Source: Chaetoderma sp. LZ-2023a
Taxonomy: Eukaryota; Mollusca; Caudofoveata; Chaetodermatida; Chaetodermatidae
Direction: 5' to 3'
DNA length: 64,000 nt
Assembly (NCBI GenBank): GCA_034401795.1
Contig: CM067363.1
Span: 25,480,603 to 25,544,602, forward strand
Position numbers and translations under genes: made by a program. Every line of letters starts with the position of its first letter. Within the stretch, counting starts at the first letter, position 1. Below the pieces are notes generated by a model, which saw nothing but the letters and a program-made list of their open reading frames with translations, did no database searches and was not told the DNA's origin. Shown here one piece after another: positions 1-10,039 of the stretch.

Positions 1-276
1 TGAAGATCTTGAAATCTCTTCTAAGGCAACACCAATTAATTTTTTTGTTTTACAAACCCTCCTAACTTAAATTTTTCCATATCTAGAACAAATTAATACT
101 GGAATTTTAATGCATTATTTTCAACATTCTTTCCATCTAGCAATTTATCGTAGCCAAATCCTTATCACTCGGAATTCCTCAGACTCTCCTGTAATTATTT
201 TTGTTCTATGTAGCTTTGTTAACCCTTTAATGGTCAAGTCGTTCAATCTGGCTTTGCAAAGGTCAAGCGAAAAGTC
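1..276. other. AT-rich sequence without gene
   Basis: No coding signal beyond short chance ORFs. From about position 230 the sequence resembles the outer flank of palindromic family B (the words 'ggtcaag' and 'caatctggctt'). Confidence 0.4.
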
Positions 277-356
277 AATTTGTAGGCCAAGAGAAAACTA
301 TTGTTGAAAATTTACCCCCGGAATGGCTGGCTCGTTCCAGTAGTAAATTTTCATAC
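277..356 (+). repeat. Family B palindromic element, degraded copy
   Basis: The left arm (GGCCAAGAGAAAACTATTG, then AAATTTACC) and a short remnant of the right arm (CCAGTAGTAAATTTTCA) are recognisable around a GGAATGGCTGGCTCG core. The loop and most of the right arm are lost. Better copies lie at 39799, 37503 and 55087. Confidence 0.6.
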
Positions 357-1049
357 TCAAACCCCTGAAATTGGACACTTACTGAGAGAACGTGTTTGGA
401 ATTGTCTTGATCAATTTTGGCAATTAACAGGATGACATGATTAATACTGTAATAGCTTAAAACCTTCGAGCTTGAAATTGTTCATTCTTTTTTTTTCCAT
501 CACTGATCCTGTGATTTGGGTGGGAGATTTTGTAAAACAAGACATTAAATTGGTCTGGCTTAAACGACCACCGTATCGTGCATCATTAAATTGGTAGCAT
601 TGCCAACAGACTGATCTGATATGCCACCCAAATGTCTGGCGTCATGTTCATAATATGCCAATTGTTAGCTGTCACAATCAAATAATATATATCCAACACA
701 AACAGTGTAAGTCCGTCTGTAATTCGCATATCGCTTCTCACATTATGTCATTCGCAATCAATGTAGTTGTTATATGTTGTGAGCAAAATGAAACCTGTTT
801 TATTAGGTAAGTATTATTATCGATTCTCGCTTATTGTTTAAAGATTCCATGCATAACAGTGATTGTATTAATATCCGAACTCTAAAAAAGGGGGAGGGGT
901 GATTAAAGATCGCTATGGGCTAGTGTTTTGGTTTGCAGAAGTTTGCATTGATCCATTTACTCGCATTTCACACCAGGTTCGAAACATACCATAAAGTGGA
1001 TTGGGTCAATCATATAGGCAATGGATGAACCCAGTCTGTCAGTCAAGGA
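357..1049. other. Intergenic, nothing recognised
   Basis: AT-rich with no domain-like ORF, RNA gene or repeat that I can name. Confidence 0.4.
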
Positions 1050-1313
1050 TATGGCGTCATAATCAATCACGTCACGTGCAGACTTGCGTCATGATCATAA
1101 TTGATAACAAAAATTCTCCATCAGCAACCAGGAATAGTCCGTCAGTTGTACGAATGGTACGCCTTTACAATTTAATAAACATTATGGTGACTATTTTGAA
1201 ACCAATTTGACTGGGCACTGTTGCTGCCATCCTATATAAATAGATCACAGACGCGCACAGAATGGGTGGGACTTAGCTAGAGATGGGCGGGGCATAGTCA
1301 GAAGTGGATTCAT
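1050..1313 (-). repeat. Family A hairpin MITE, decayed copy
   Basis: Minus-orientation copy, identified by the GCGTCATAATCAATCACGTC block, the TTTAATAAACATTATG block, one hairpin arm (ACTATTTTGAAACCAATTTG then GGGCACTGTTGCTGCC) and the end box GAGATGGGCGGGGCATAG. The second hairpin arm is missing and is replaced by unrelated DNA. The terminal repeat nearest 1313 has drifted. Confidence 0.75.
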
Positions 1314-1472
1314 CCATCGCACTGGTACTCAAAGAAGGGCTATTGCGTTAGCTCTGTGCATTCATTTAGAATTCATATGCCTTAAGTAAATTTCACATTT
1401 GGCTGGGAGTTATCAACCTTAACACTTTCATGGTAAAATCGTACAAACCGGCTTCTGTAGTAATCTTAAATA

Positions 1473-1612
1473 ATGTCCATCTACAGGCCAATAGGAGACA
1501 CGTTTGCAAATTTACCACTGGAGTAACTGGCTCGATAACTAAGCCAGTCATTCCAGTGGTAATTCATTAAAGCATAGTCGTCTATTGGCCTGTAAATGGA
1601 TATTCATAAGCA
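1473..1612 (+). repeat. Family B palindromic element
   Basis: Clear inverted repeat: TCTACAGGCCAATAGGAGAC on the left and GTCTATTGGCCTGTAAATGG on the right, around paired TTTACCACTGGAGTAACTGG and CCAGTCATTCCAGTGGTAA. Arms differ at several bases, which suggests an old insertion. Nothing in it is coding. Confidence 0.8.
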
Positions 1613-2204
1613 ATTAATTTGATTTTCTTCATCAAATTGATCGATTACAAGATTAAACCCTCAAATCTTGACAAGAAATGCCATTTGGTGAATATACACT
1701 AAGTGAAATTTAATCCATACTTTACAAAACAACAATAGCGCCGATTCGGAAAATGGGCTGTGTCCTCGTATCGCCAACGTGCACCGTGGATGAACCATCA
1801 CACCATTAGATACGGTGCAACATCAACAGGCCTCCTATATGCACTTGCCGCGTACTTTAAGGAGAAATAAAAAGCTCGCTGCTTCAGAAGTCTTTCAGGA
1901 ATAATATTTTGTTGAAAATTACTACATTACGATAGCTGTGCCTTGAAGCTAAAGGGAAAGATATCTACTTCATAAAGAGTTTCGTCACTATATTGAAGAA
2001 TCCTCTTATAATTTAGCCAAATCACGTAGGTAATGGCGGGAATTCAGATGCCAGAGAAAAGCGAATTTGCTCTACATCGTATGATGCTTGGCCTAAGATA
2101 TATTTGGAATAATGTCCGCAGGATATCTATTAAATATGCACAATGGAATTGCAAACCGTGCATTGAAGACAGCGGAGAGACAGTGACACGGGTAAATAGC
2201 GGAC
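1613..2204. other. Intergenic, nothing recognised
   Basis: No gene found. A 64-codon ORF at 2033-2227 runs into a family A copy and has no recognisable motif. Confidence 0.4.
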
Positions 2205-2500
2205 AGCTATGCCCCGCCAATCTCTAGTTAAGCTCCCTAACACAGAAAACTATAAGGTAACCTCTTGAATATTTTGAAACTAATTTAGCCTGTCGTAGCA
2301 ACAGCTGTCAGTCAAATTAGTTTCACAATATTCAGCAGCATGTTTATTAAATAGTAAAGACAAATAATTCATGCATCTTACAACCGCGCGTAGTCCGTCA
2401 TCAATTAAGCGTTCGTAGCGAAATTAGCCATGCCATTCATGACGTCATTGATTATTACGTCAGCCTACATGTCAGTCAGTTGATTCTGTCACCATTTGTT
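2205..2500 (+). repeat. Family A hairpin MITE
   Basis: Plus-orientation copy. It has the box ATGCCCCGCCAATCTCTAG, the hairpin arms (TTGAATATTTTGAAACTAAT and ATTAGTTTCACAATATTCAG) with a shortened loop, TTTATTAAATAGTAAAGAC and an ATGACGTCATTGATTATTAC segment. The left end is truncated and the region between the GC box and the hairpin is deleted. Confidence 0.8.
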
Positions 2501-2509
2501 TGATGGACA

Positions 2510-3150
2510 AACTGTCATGATGATGATGATGATGATGATGATTACTGTATTCTGCGGTTGTAGTAGTAGAAACATCCTACAGCTGCAATCAGATCTTCTT
2601 CGCTTTTTCCCACTGTGTCTTGTCCTCAACCGAAATCCTTAGTTTCCTCGGGTCCATTCTTGACTTGAGTGTACCGAGTCCTGCTTTCTTTGAGGTCACC
2701 TCGTAGCACGCTTAGCAAATTTATGCAATGGCGTCCTCTCCTGGCTTTGTCTTTGCTGGCTCCGAGTAGGGCGAATTCCAAGGCTCTCTGCGCTGGTGTC
2801 TCTTCTGACGTCCTTAGCACATAGCCAAACATGGACCATCTTTGCTGAGCGACTTTTACAGACAGCAGCGACGCATTACACATCTTGTATAGTGCATCAT
2901 TGGAAATTATGCTGTCTGGCCATCGGTGTCCAGTGATGGTGCGTAGGTGTTTGCGGTCGCAGGCATCGAGTTTGTCTAGAGCTGCCTTTGGAACTGTCCA
3001 GCTGTTACAGTTATTCAGCATCAAGGATACGCAGGTTGCATTGCATAAACGTAGCCTCTTTATCAAGGGCATCTTTGATCTACGAATCCATTGTTTCCAA
3101 AAGGACTGGAAAGCTATGTCCCCCATGACGCAGCGTGCAGAAACTGGAAT
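2510..3150 (-). pseudogene. 3' fragment of a LINE reverse transcriptase, with GAT-type tail
   Basis: The minus-strand ORF 3126-2626 encodes 166 residues. Their pattern (LDACDRKHLRTITGHRWPD, then ISNDALYKMCNA, then RWSMFGYVLR) is that of the segment following the catalytic RT core in many invertebrate non-LTR retrotransposons of the kind annotated as endonuclease-reverse transcriptase. The palm motifs and endonuclease are absent, so this is a 5'-truncated copy. On the same strand the sequence ends in a run of CAT/ATC triplets (2516-2542), which fits the short tandem-repeat tail left by target-primed insertion. The clade (RTE, CR1-like or other) cannot be fixed from so short a piece. The ORF is open, which suggests moderate age. 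Confidence 0.7.
2516..2542. repeat. (GAT)n microsatellite, probable LINE 3' tail
   Basis: About nine GAT units. They sit exactly where the 3' tail of the minus-strand LINE fragment is expected. Confidence 0.8.
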
Positions 3151-3159
3151 CCTCTATTA

Positions 3160-3956
3160 AAATTCAGTATTTTCTCACCGGATATATAGTCTCCAAAACA
3201 ATATGTTTTTTGTTACACAACCTATTACATAATCGAATAAGGTGCCATATGAATATAGCAAATACAATTTTCTTTCTGTTCAAAAACATGTAAATTTGCG
3301 TCTGATCAATTTCTCTTCAAATTATCAAAACATTGTTGAGTCATTTTTGAAGGCTATATGTGCAGCTGATCGTCTACCTCAGCCTGCCAGTGAAAACCCG
3401 GTCATGCACAGTACCATTTACTGAACTGACGTCGCCTGGAGGGTATGCTATGACCCATCTGGCAAATATATCAAAATCTATGTATTCACTATATCAAACG
3501 TAATGCCTAAGGTGTATAGAGTTTGGGATTAAATGACGATTGTTTAATAATACAAGTGGTCTTAAAAAGTGGTTTTTTTTATCAACGAAAGATGTCCATT
3601 ATAGGCAGGTGGCCCGTAACTCACAAAGGAACGTGGGCGGTGTTTCAGATTACTCGATAGTTTGGTTCTGGCATCTTGCTATTAAGGAATCGTATTTCCA
3701 GGACTTAAACACACCATTCTTTAAGCACATGATTGGAGTATTCATATAACTTTTAGATTTTTTCTGACAGAAACGCAATATTTTATCGTAGCATCATTTA
3801 CCACTTGAATAATCCAAACAAATATGACAATAATTTGCTGCCTACTTTGTAAACAATGTCGCTGTAACAAGTAATTAGACACGCGTTGCTGATGATACTT
3901 AACCATATTAAACGTGGTTCCGTTACCAGCTGATGCAGTATGCTGTAGCACATCAA
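3160..3956. other. Intergenic, nothing recognised
   Basis: AT-rich. Short ORFs of 60-69 codons on both strands overlap each other and show no domain. Confidence 0.4.
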
Positions 3957-4316
3957 TGGGCCTTTCCAGTTCTACCTATGCTGAGCACACCTCTAGCTAA
4001 GCTCCACCCACGCCTCGTTCGTGGCGAGATCGATCGATCGACGCACTCGCTGACTATCAATTTCCGGAGAAAATATACAGGTAAGTTGTTGAATATTTTG
4101 AAACTAATTTGACTGGGTGTTGCTGCTGCCTATGGTAGCAACTATGCCCTGTCAAATTAATTTCAAGGCATGAAATTCATACAACGTGTCGGACTATTAA
4201 GCGTTCAAGACGGACTAAATCGGGGCATTCATGTTGCAATTGATTATGACGTCATCCTACACGTCACGTGCTTGATTATGGCGCCATATATCGGATGGAC
4301 ACACTGGAAAGGTCCA
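3957..4316 (+). repeat. Family A hairpin MITE, nearly full length
   Basis: Both ends are preserved: TGGGCCTTTCCAGTTCTA on the left and ACTGGAAAGGTCCA on the right. The GATCGATCGATCGACG block, the left hairpin arm, a loop with GTTGCTGCTGCC and a TGACGTCATCCTACACGTCA block are present. The distal part of the right arm and the AATAGTAAAG segment are deleted, so the sequence jumps from AATTTCAAGG to the ATTCATACAACG block. Confidence 0.9.
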
Positions 4317-4319
4317 TTA

Positions 4320-4940
4320 AGCCAGGTCGATATGAACTTCTTCCACCAGTAAACACCGTGATACCACCCGCATATCAACTTCCTTTAACCAATCGTCATG
4401 TCGATGTAGCGCGCCAATATCGAAAACTGCGCAGGGACCAATATGTAATTTGACATCGACACAACCATTGGCCAACGGTCTTTTGATGACATGTCTAATA
4501 TGAAGACGAAAGCTTGCTTTTACGCACAAACTGTGCATTGGCTAAATTTGTTTCACGATGCTCATGGGGTTTGTATGTGGAACAAGTACAACCCGCTGCG
4601 ACACAATAGTTGATCGAGGCCGATGTATGTGTTTGACTAAGTAAGATATAAGTGCTCCAATGCGTAGATGCTATAAACATCTAACTCGATTTGGTATATA
4701 ATATTATCATCATACTTTCAGCAATGGTTCCCATAGCTGCAAGACACTATGAGTGCATTGACTAGTCAATAGTTATATGGAGTACTGTGTATGAACGGCA
4801 TGATAGTTTACTTGTTAGCTATAATTTCTATACACAACTTGGACATTGTCAATCTATGTCATCTAAGCACGTACTTTCAAGATGAATACATTCATTAGTG
4901 CAAAATATGAATATGTATAATGATATAATGGATACTGATT
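4320..4940. other. Intergenic, nothing recognised
   Basis: Several 60-75 codon ORFs on both strands, none with a recognisable motif. Confidence 0.4.
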
Positions 4941-4944
4941 CTCC

Positions 4945-4982
4945 CGAGAGAGAGCGAGAGCCAGAAAGTGCGAAAGAGAGAA

Positions 4983-5026
<44 letters not shown>

Positions 5027-5061
5027 GGAGTGAGAGAGAGTTTGAGAGAGAGAGAGAGAGC

Positions 5062-5115
<54 letters not shown>

Positions 5116-5321
5116 CAGAGAGAAGAGAGATGGAGAGAGAGAGAGAGAGGGTGGGAGGGAAAGCGAGAGGGAGAGAGATAAAGGGAGCTGACTAGAGAGA
5201 GGGCAGATAGAGAGAGAGAGAGTGAGTGAGTGAGAGGGGAGTTAGTGAGGGAAGGAGGGAGGGAGGGAGATAGGGAGGGAGGGAGGGAGGGAGAGGGCAA
5301 GAGAGAGAGAAAGAGAGATAG

Positions 5322-5396
<75 letters not shown>

Positions 5397-5465
5397 GAAT
5401 AGAGGCGACGGGTGGGTAAGAATGCGAGCGAGAACGTTGGGAGGAAAGATGATAGATAGAGAGTG
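4945..5465. repeat. Long (GA)n purine tract
   Basis: About 500 bp of almost pure purine on the plus strand, mostly GAGA with blocks of GGGA and a G12 run at 5016-5027. The complementary ORFs rich in Ser/Leu or Glu/Arg are products of the repeat and not genes. Confidence 0.95.
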
Positions 5466-5875
5466 AAAAGAAGTGTGGTAGGGGAAAGATTATATTTTCC
5501 CGAACTCTTAAATTTTGCATAGATCTTTGAACGACTGAATGAACTTGCTATGCAAGTGGAGATGTCACCAAAGATTATTGTCGCAAAATATCTAGCGTGA
5601 CCCAGGCTCTTGGACTTCCTTGTCCACGACCATCGTCCTCTATGCATATCACTAAGCGACTCTCCATTAGAACAGACCAGCGAAAGGAATGTGCGATCAG
5701 ATAATTGTTTATAAATCAATAATTCATGGATCCAGACGATGGACGATTACACCATTTTGTAGGTGATCCCCGGTCACTACAAACACCAATCAAAACAATT
5801 GAGGGTGAGAATGCACTTAGGACACTGGCAAATGGACGTGCACCTGGGCTCCCACTTCCTCGTCCCGCCCCAACT
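5466..5875. other. Intergenic, nothing recognised
   Basis: No gene seen between the GA tract and the CCT repeat. Confidence 0.4.
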
Positions 5876-5978
5876 CCTCATCTTCTTCCTCATCCTCCTC
5901 CTCCTCCTCCTCCTCCTCCTCCTCCTCCTCCTCCTCCTCCTCCTCCTCATCATCATCATCATCATCATCATCATAAGT
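5876..5978. repeat. Compound (CCT)n-(CAT)n microsatellite
   Basis: Eighteen or so CTC/CCT units followed by about ten CAT units. ORFs here are homopolymers of Pro, His, Leu, Glu or Asp and are artefacts. Confidence 0.95.
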
Positions 5979-6381
5979 ATAATCATCATTACAGTTCAAT
6001 AATTGATCCATCCTTATTTCCGAATCGAAGATTTGTATTTAACATGTGCGAGGTATGCTAGTTTGCTCAATAAACACGTGGCTCTACATACAGTTGACGT
6101 TAACTATGGGTAAGCATTTTAGGTTATTTTAGAATATAATATTTCTTGATTCACTTTCTAATAATTGGCACCACCTTATACGAGAAATAACGTGAACTTT
6201 CTGTCAAGCAAATGGGAAATATTAATTATATATAGTGCGAAAATGAATCACCCATAAATCAACTCAGACGGATCCTTTATTATTTAAATGGTTTTCAAGA
6301 AAGAACGATTGCATTTGCACATTAATGAATGGGTAATTAGGTATTCCATCGTCTGTCTGCATGAGTGTCCAGGCAGCTGGA

Positions 6382-6650
6382 ACGGACCGTTCCAGTTTTA
6401 GCTATGCCCCCCCCCCCCCCCTCATCACTAGCTAAGCTCCACCCATACTTCGCCGTGTTGGGGTTGATCGATCCACGAATACCTGACTATCAATTTCCTG
6501 AAAACTATGCAGTTAAGCTGCTTAAATTAGTTTCAAAATATTCAGCAGAATCCTTATTAAACACTAAAGACATACACTTCGTACAACACTCCATAGTCCC
6601 TCTTCAACTATACGTTCGTGACGTCCTTATCTACGTCATTAATCATTAGT
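6382..6650 (+). repeat. Family A hairpin MITE, 3' end missing
   Basis: Starts with GGACCGTTCCAGTTTTAGC, then a GC box in which the usual GCCCCGCCC has become a run of about 17 C at 6405-6421. The left hairpin arm and loop are deleted: TAAGCTGCTTAAATTAGTTT joins directly to the right arm. The right terminal repeat is absent. Confidence 0.85.
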
Positions 6651-6867
6651 GGGAAAAGGTTTGAACTAACAATCTATCGCATCTCTAAACATAATTTCAT
6701 CGATTAATGTCCCGTGTTCATTGCTTGAGAGACATGTATAATACCTTCATATATTCAAACATATTGCCATGGTAGTAATTGTACTACGACGTTTCAGCGT
6801 TCGTGGTTAGCTAGCAAATCCTGCCATAGCATTGATTAACTATTCGGACTAATACTGAGACAAGCAA

Positions 6868-7255
6868 TGGACCTTTCCAGTTGTGGCAACCCCCTCCCCC
6901 ATCTCCAGCTAATCTCCACCCACACACCGCCTGCTTTCGGATCGATCGATTCCAGAACTCCCTGCCTATCTATTTCCAGAAAACCATACAGGTAAGTTCT
7001 TAATATTTTGAGACTAATTTGACTGGGTGCTGTTGATGTCTAAGGCAGCAACAGCGCCAAATAAAATTGGTTTCAAACTATTCAACATAATGGGTATTAA
7101 ATAGTAAAGACATACAATTCGTACAACGCGTCGGACTATTAAGCGCTTAAGACGGACGAAATCGAGCCAGTCATGCTTTAATTGATAATGACGTCATCCT
7201 AGACGTCACTTACTTGATGATGCCATATGATGGATGGATAAATTGGAATGGTCCA
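6868..7255 (+). repeat. Family A hairpin MITE, full length
   Basis: Complete copy with TGGACCTTTCCAG at the left and TTGGAATGGTCCA at the right. The hairpin arms are long, with GCTGTTGATG and GCAGCAACAGC at the loop. It contains an exact TGACGTCA near 7190 and the conserved GACGGACGAAATCGAG block. Confidence 0.9.
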
Positions 7256-8155
7256 TGTAATACCGCTCTATTATCGCACTATTTACACATTAACTGTGAT
7301 GTTTGTGACTTGGAGACGGCCATTGCTGTAAGATGTATCACATACGAATTCATAGCAATAAGATTGAAGTTGCGCACTTAGCTTTGTACATTGACATACA
7401 GGCCATTTACTTATCTAACTTGGTGTGGCTTATATGCGAGGCCAATGACTGCTATGCCCGACTCACTATCAATCTGATGACAGAAGTTTCAAAAATAAAA
7501 ATTAATGATAAATTCCTAACACTCCCGTGTGGGGATACTGTTGAGGGAGCTTCGTATAATACATATAATACAGTTACATTTATGCGATGTATGCGCATGC
7601 TGTATGCAGATGCTCTCAGTAAACAATTGGGGCCCATCTGTGTGTTGGAAACGTGGTATAAGCATGTGCATTTATGAGTGATTTGGCAGAACTTTTCCAA
7701 TCCGTACTAACTCATTTGGAAATGGACTTCAATCTTAATCCAACACCAGTATGGCAGCTGTCAAATTGAGAGGATCTGTCAGTGAGCAAACACAAACAAA
7801 TTCAATGCATTATTATTAATAGATATTTTGAAATAAATATGAATGATATGTACTCATATTACTTTGACAATTTCTCATAGAATACTTGTTAATTTGTAAA
7901 CAAATCCTGGAATTTGTTTGGGCCTTTTTCACTGAAATATCCTCTCAAATTGCCGACTGTCATAGGCTGGTAGGCGATCCGTATTACTCGCCAAGAGACG
8001 TGAGCAATTCTACAATTTCCTGAATAAGGGCCCGAAAAGCTGACCATTTCCTTTAACAGTGCCGAGGGCCAGCCAGTCCGTGATGACAGAAATCGATCCT
8101 GACTAGAAGAATGCTCTTGCATCAACCGCTGGATGAACTATCCTGCGGATCAACA
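7256..8155. other. Intergenic, no supported gene
   Basis: Contains a 114-codon plus-strand ORF (7333-7677), overlapped by an 82-codon minus-strand ORF, with no recognisable family. I see no splice signals or promoter. Confidence 0.35.
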
Positions 8156-8400
8156 ATGGGACTTTCCAATTCTAGTTATGCCCTGCCCACCTCTAGCTAA
8201 GCTCCATCCACACGTCCATCGAACAATCACTGAACTCCCTGACTATTAATTTCCAGAAGACTATAGAGATTAGCTGTTGAATAATTTAAAACTAATTTGG
8301 CAGCAACAGCGCCCAGTCAAATTAGTTTGAAGATACTCAACCGCACGTTCATTAAACAGTAACGATTCAGACAACCTGACGTTGTCATGTCCGCACAGTT
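8156..8400 (+). repeat. Family A hairpin MITE, 3' part missing
   Basis: Left end TGGGACTTTCCAATTCTAG and the box ATGCCCTGCCCACCTCTAGC are present. Only part of the hairpin loop survives (TTTGGCAGCAACAGCGCCC). The right end is lost after the GTAACGATTCAGAC segment. Confidence 0.8.
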
Positions 8401-8839
8401 TTACTTGTATGCAAATCTACCGGTATCAGTTGAATGCAGATTATGGGGACGCCGACTAAAGAGCGGATATATAGTGGGGATTCGTGCCAATACACTGGAG
8501 ACTGAATCGCGTAGATTTGATTTTGGAATTAGTTTCTTTATCTCGACGAATTAAGTTAAGAGGCGCTAGCTCTTTGGTGGCATGACAACATGATTTCGGG
8601 AATGTATCATCGCATACGCGAGACAGCCAGACTCCACACATTAGCCGATTTATCAATGGAGGGGCACATTTCTAGAATTCCCTCCAACTTTTCACATATC
8701 TCGGAATGGATTTGAAACATTAAACGTGAATTCTTAGAATATAAATGTAAACATAGCTATATGGGTAAGCTCTTACATATTTTCAACCTAATTTGAGTGT
8801 GGCTGCTCCTGTCTATTACAGCATATCACAATAGCTTAA

Positions 8840-9245
8840 CGTGCCCTTTCCATTTTAACTAGCTCTCGCCCATCTTTAGCTAAGTTCCAATCACACCTCG
8901 CTCTCGTTGGGATAGATTGATCCCTGAACTTCCTGACTATCAATCTCCAGCAAACTATACATATAAGCTGTTGATGGCTTTGAAACTAATTTGTCTGGGT
9001 GCTGCTTCTGCCTATGGTGGCAACAGCGTCCAGTCAATTTAGTTTCAAGATATTCAACAGCATCATTATTAAATACTAAAGACATACAATTCTTGCGACA
9101 ACGCGTATTCCGTTAGCAATTATGCATTCGTAACGTACGTATCCGCGTCATTCATGACCTCATTGATTATCACACCATCCTACACGTCACGCACATAGTT
9201 GCGTATGCTGTCATACGACGGATGGATACACTGGAACGGTCAATT
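8840..9245 (+). repeat. Family A hairpin MITE, full length but diverged
   Basis: Left end GTGCCCTTTCCATTTTAAC, right end ACTGGAACGGTCAATTGC. The whole interior is recognisable, including the hairpin with CTGCTTCTGCC and the ACGTCACGCACATAGTTGC block. The CRE-like palindromes have decayed. Confidence 0.85.
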
Positions 9246-9268
9246 GCACATTATGAAGATTTACCCTC

Positions 9269-9279
9269 CGTAAATAAAG

Positions 9280-9332
<53 letters not shown>
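9269..9332. repeat. (TTA)n microsatellite
   Basis: About 20 uninterrupted ATT units just after the right end of a family A copy. Confidence 0.95.
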
Positions 9333-9333
<1 letters not shown>

Positions 9334-9892
9334 AATTTGCAAAAGCCATACAATTAGAATACATTAGTAGCGGCCCTTTCGCGGTTTGACGAAACTACCC
9401 TATTCGATTGAGAGGTCAGCTAGCATGTGCTGTATTTGATTATAAAGTCATATACTTAAATAACAAGCAGGATTCCTCCATTAATTGCCAGCAACAAGTA
9501 TGCGAATCTTGACATTCACTAACAAGGTAAGCCAACCGTACCATCCCACAATACGAGGTACACATCCATATTACCAATCGCCAAGTGTCAGATGACGTCG
9601 ACCGATTTGTCAAGAAACGGATGCAGCAAGAAGAAAAGAACAACACAATTATATATCATCCATTCCGGCCTACGGGTAACACCCATGGTTAAAAAACATG
9701 GCTTAGACTTGCCGGGGCTGGCTTCCATTTGGAACGCTACGATGTGGTACCTATGTGAATAGGTGGGTTCATGTTTAGCCATTTTAAACTAAGTTCCGCG
9801 AATTTTGTTCACGCGATTGAATCGATTGTATCACGTTGCACCATGAATAACGAGAATGCCAATTCAAGGTAATGGTACAGGGAATCTGTTAA
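9333..9892. other. Intergenic, nothing recognised
   Basis: Short minus-strand ORFs (9440-9782) show no domain. Confidence 0.35.
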
Positions 9893-9960
9893 CTTTATAT
9901 TGAAATTAATTTGTCATGGAGTTACCATTGCCTATGACGGGGCATAGCTAGACATGGATC
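9893..9960 (-). repeat. Family A fragment
   Basis: Minus-orientation remnant: ATTGAAATTAATTTG from a hairpin arm, then GGGGCATAGCTAGACATGGA from the outer end. Everything between is deleted. Confidence 0.5.
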
Positions 9961-10039
9961 CGTATATTTTCTAAAAGATCGATTTCTATGCCAACATATA
10001 TTAGACTCTACGCACGACAAAAGAGGTTAGAAAGCCAAA

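Noticed and set aside
3957-4316. Consistent target-site duplication for family A
   Set aside because: Compared over about ten copies, flanks show no common duplicated length. TTA fits the copy at 51382 but not most others.
4863-5719. Ser/Leu-rich and Glu/Arg-rich ORFs
   Set aside because: Products of the GA tract on the two strands.
5726-6061. 111-codon ORF with Pro and His runs
   Set aside because: More than a third is CCT/CAT microsatellite and the rest has no recognisable motif.
7333-7677. 114-codon ORF
   Set aside because: No domain, no splice signals and an overlapping antisense ORF. Could be chance in this composition.
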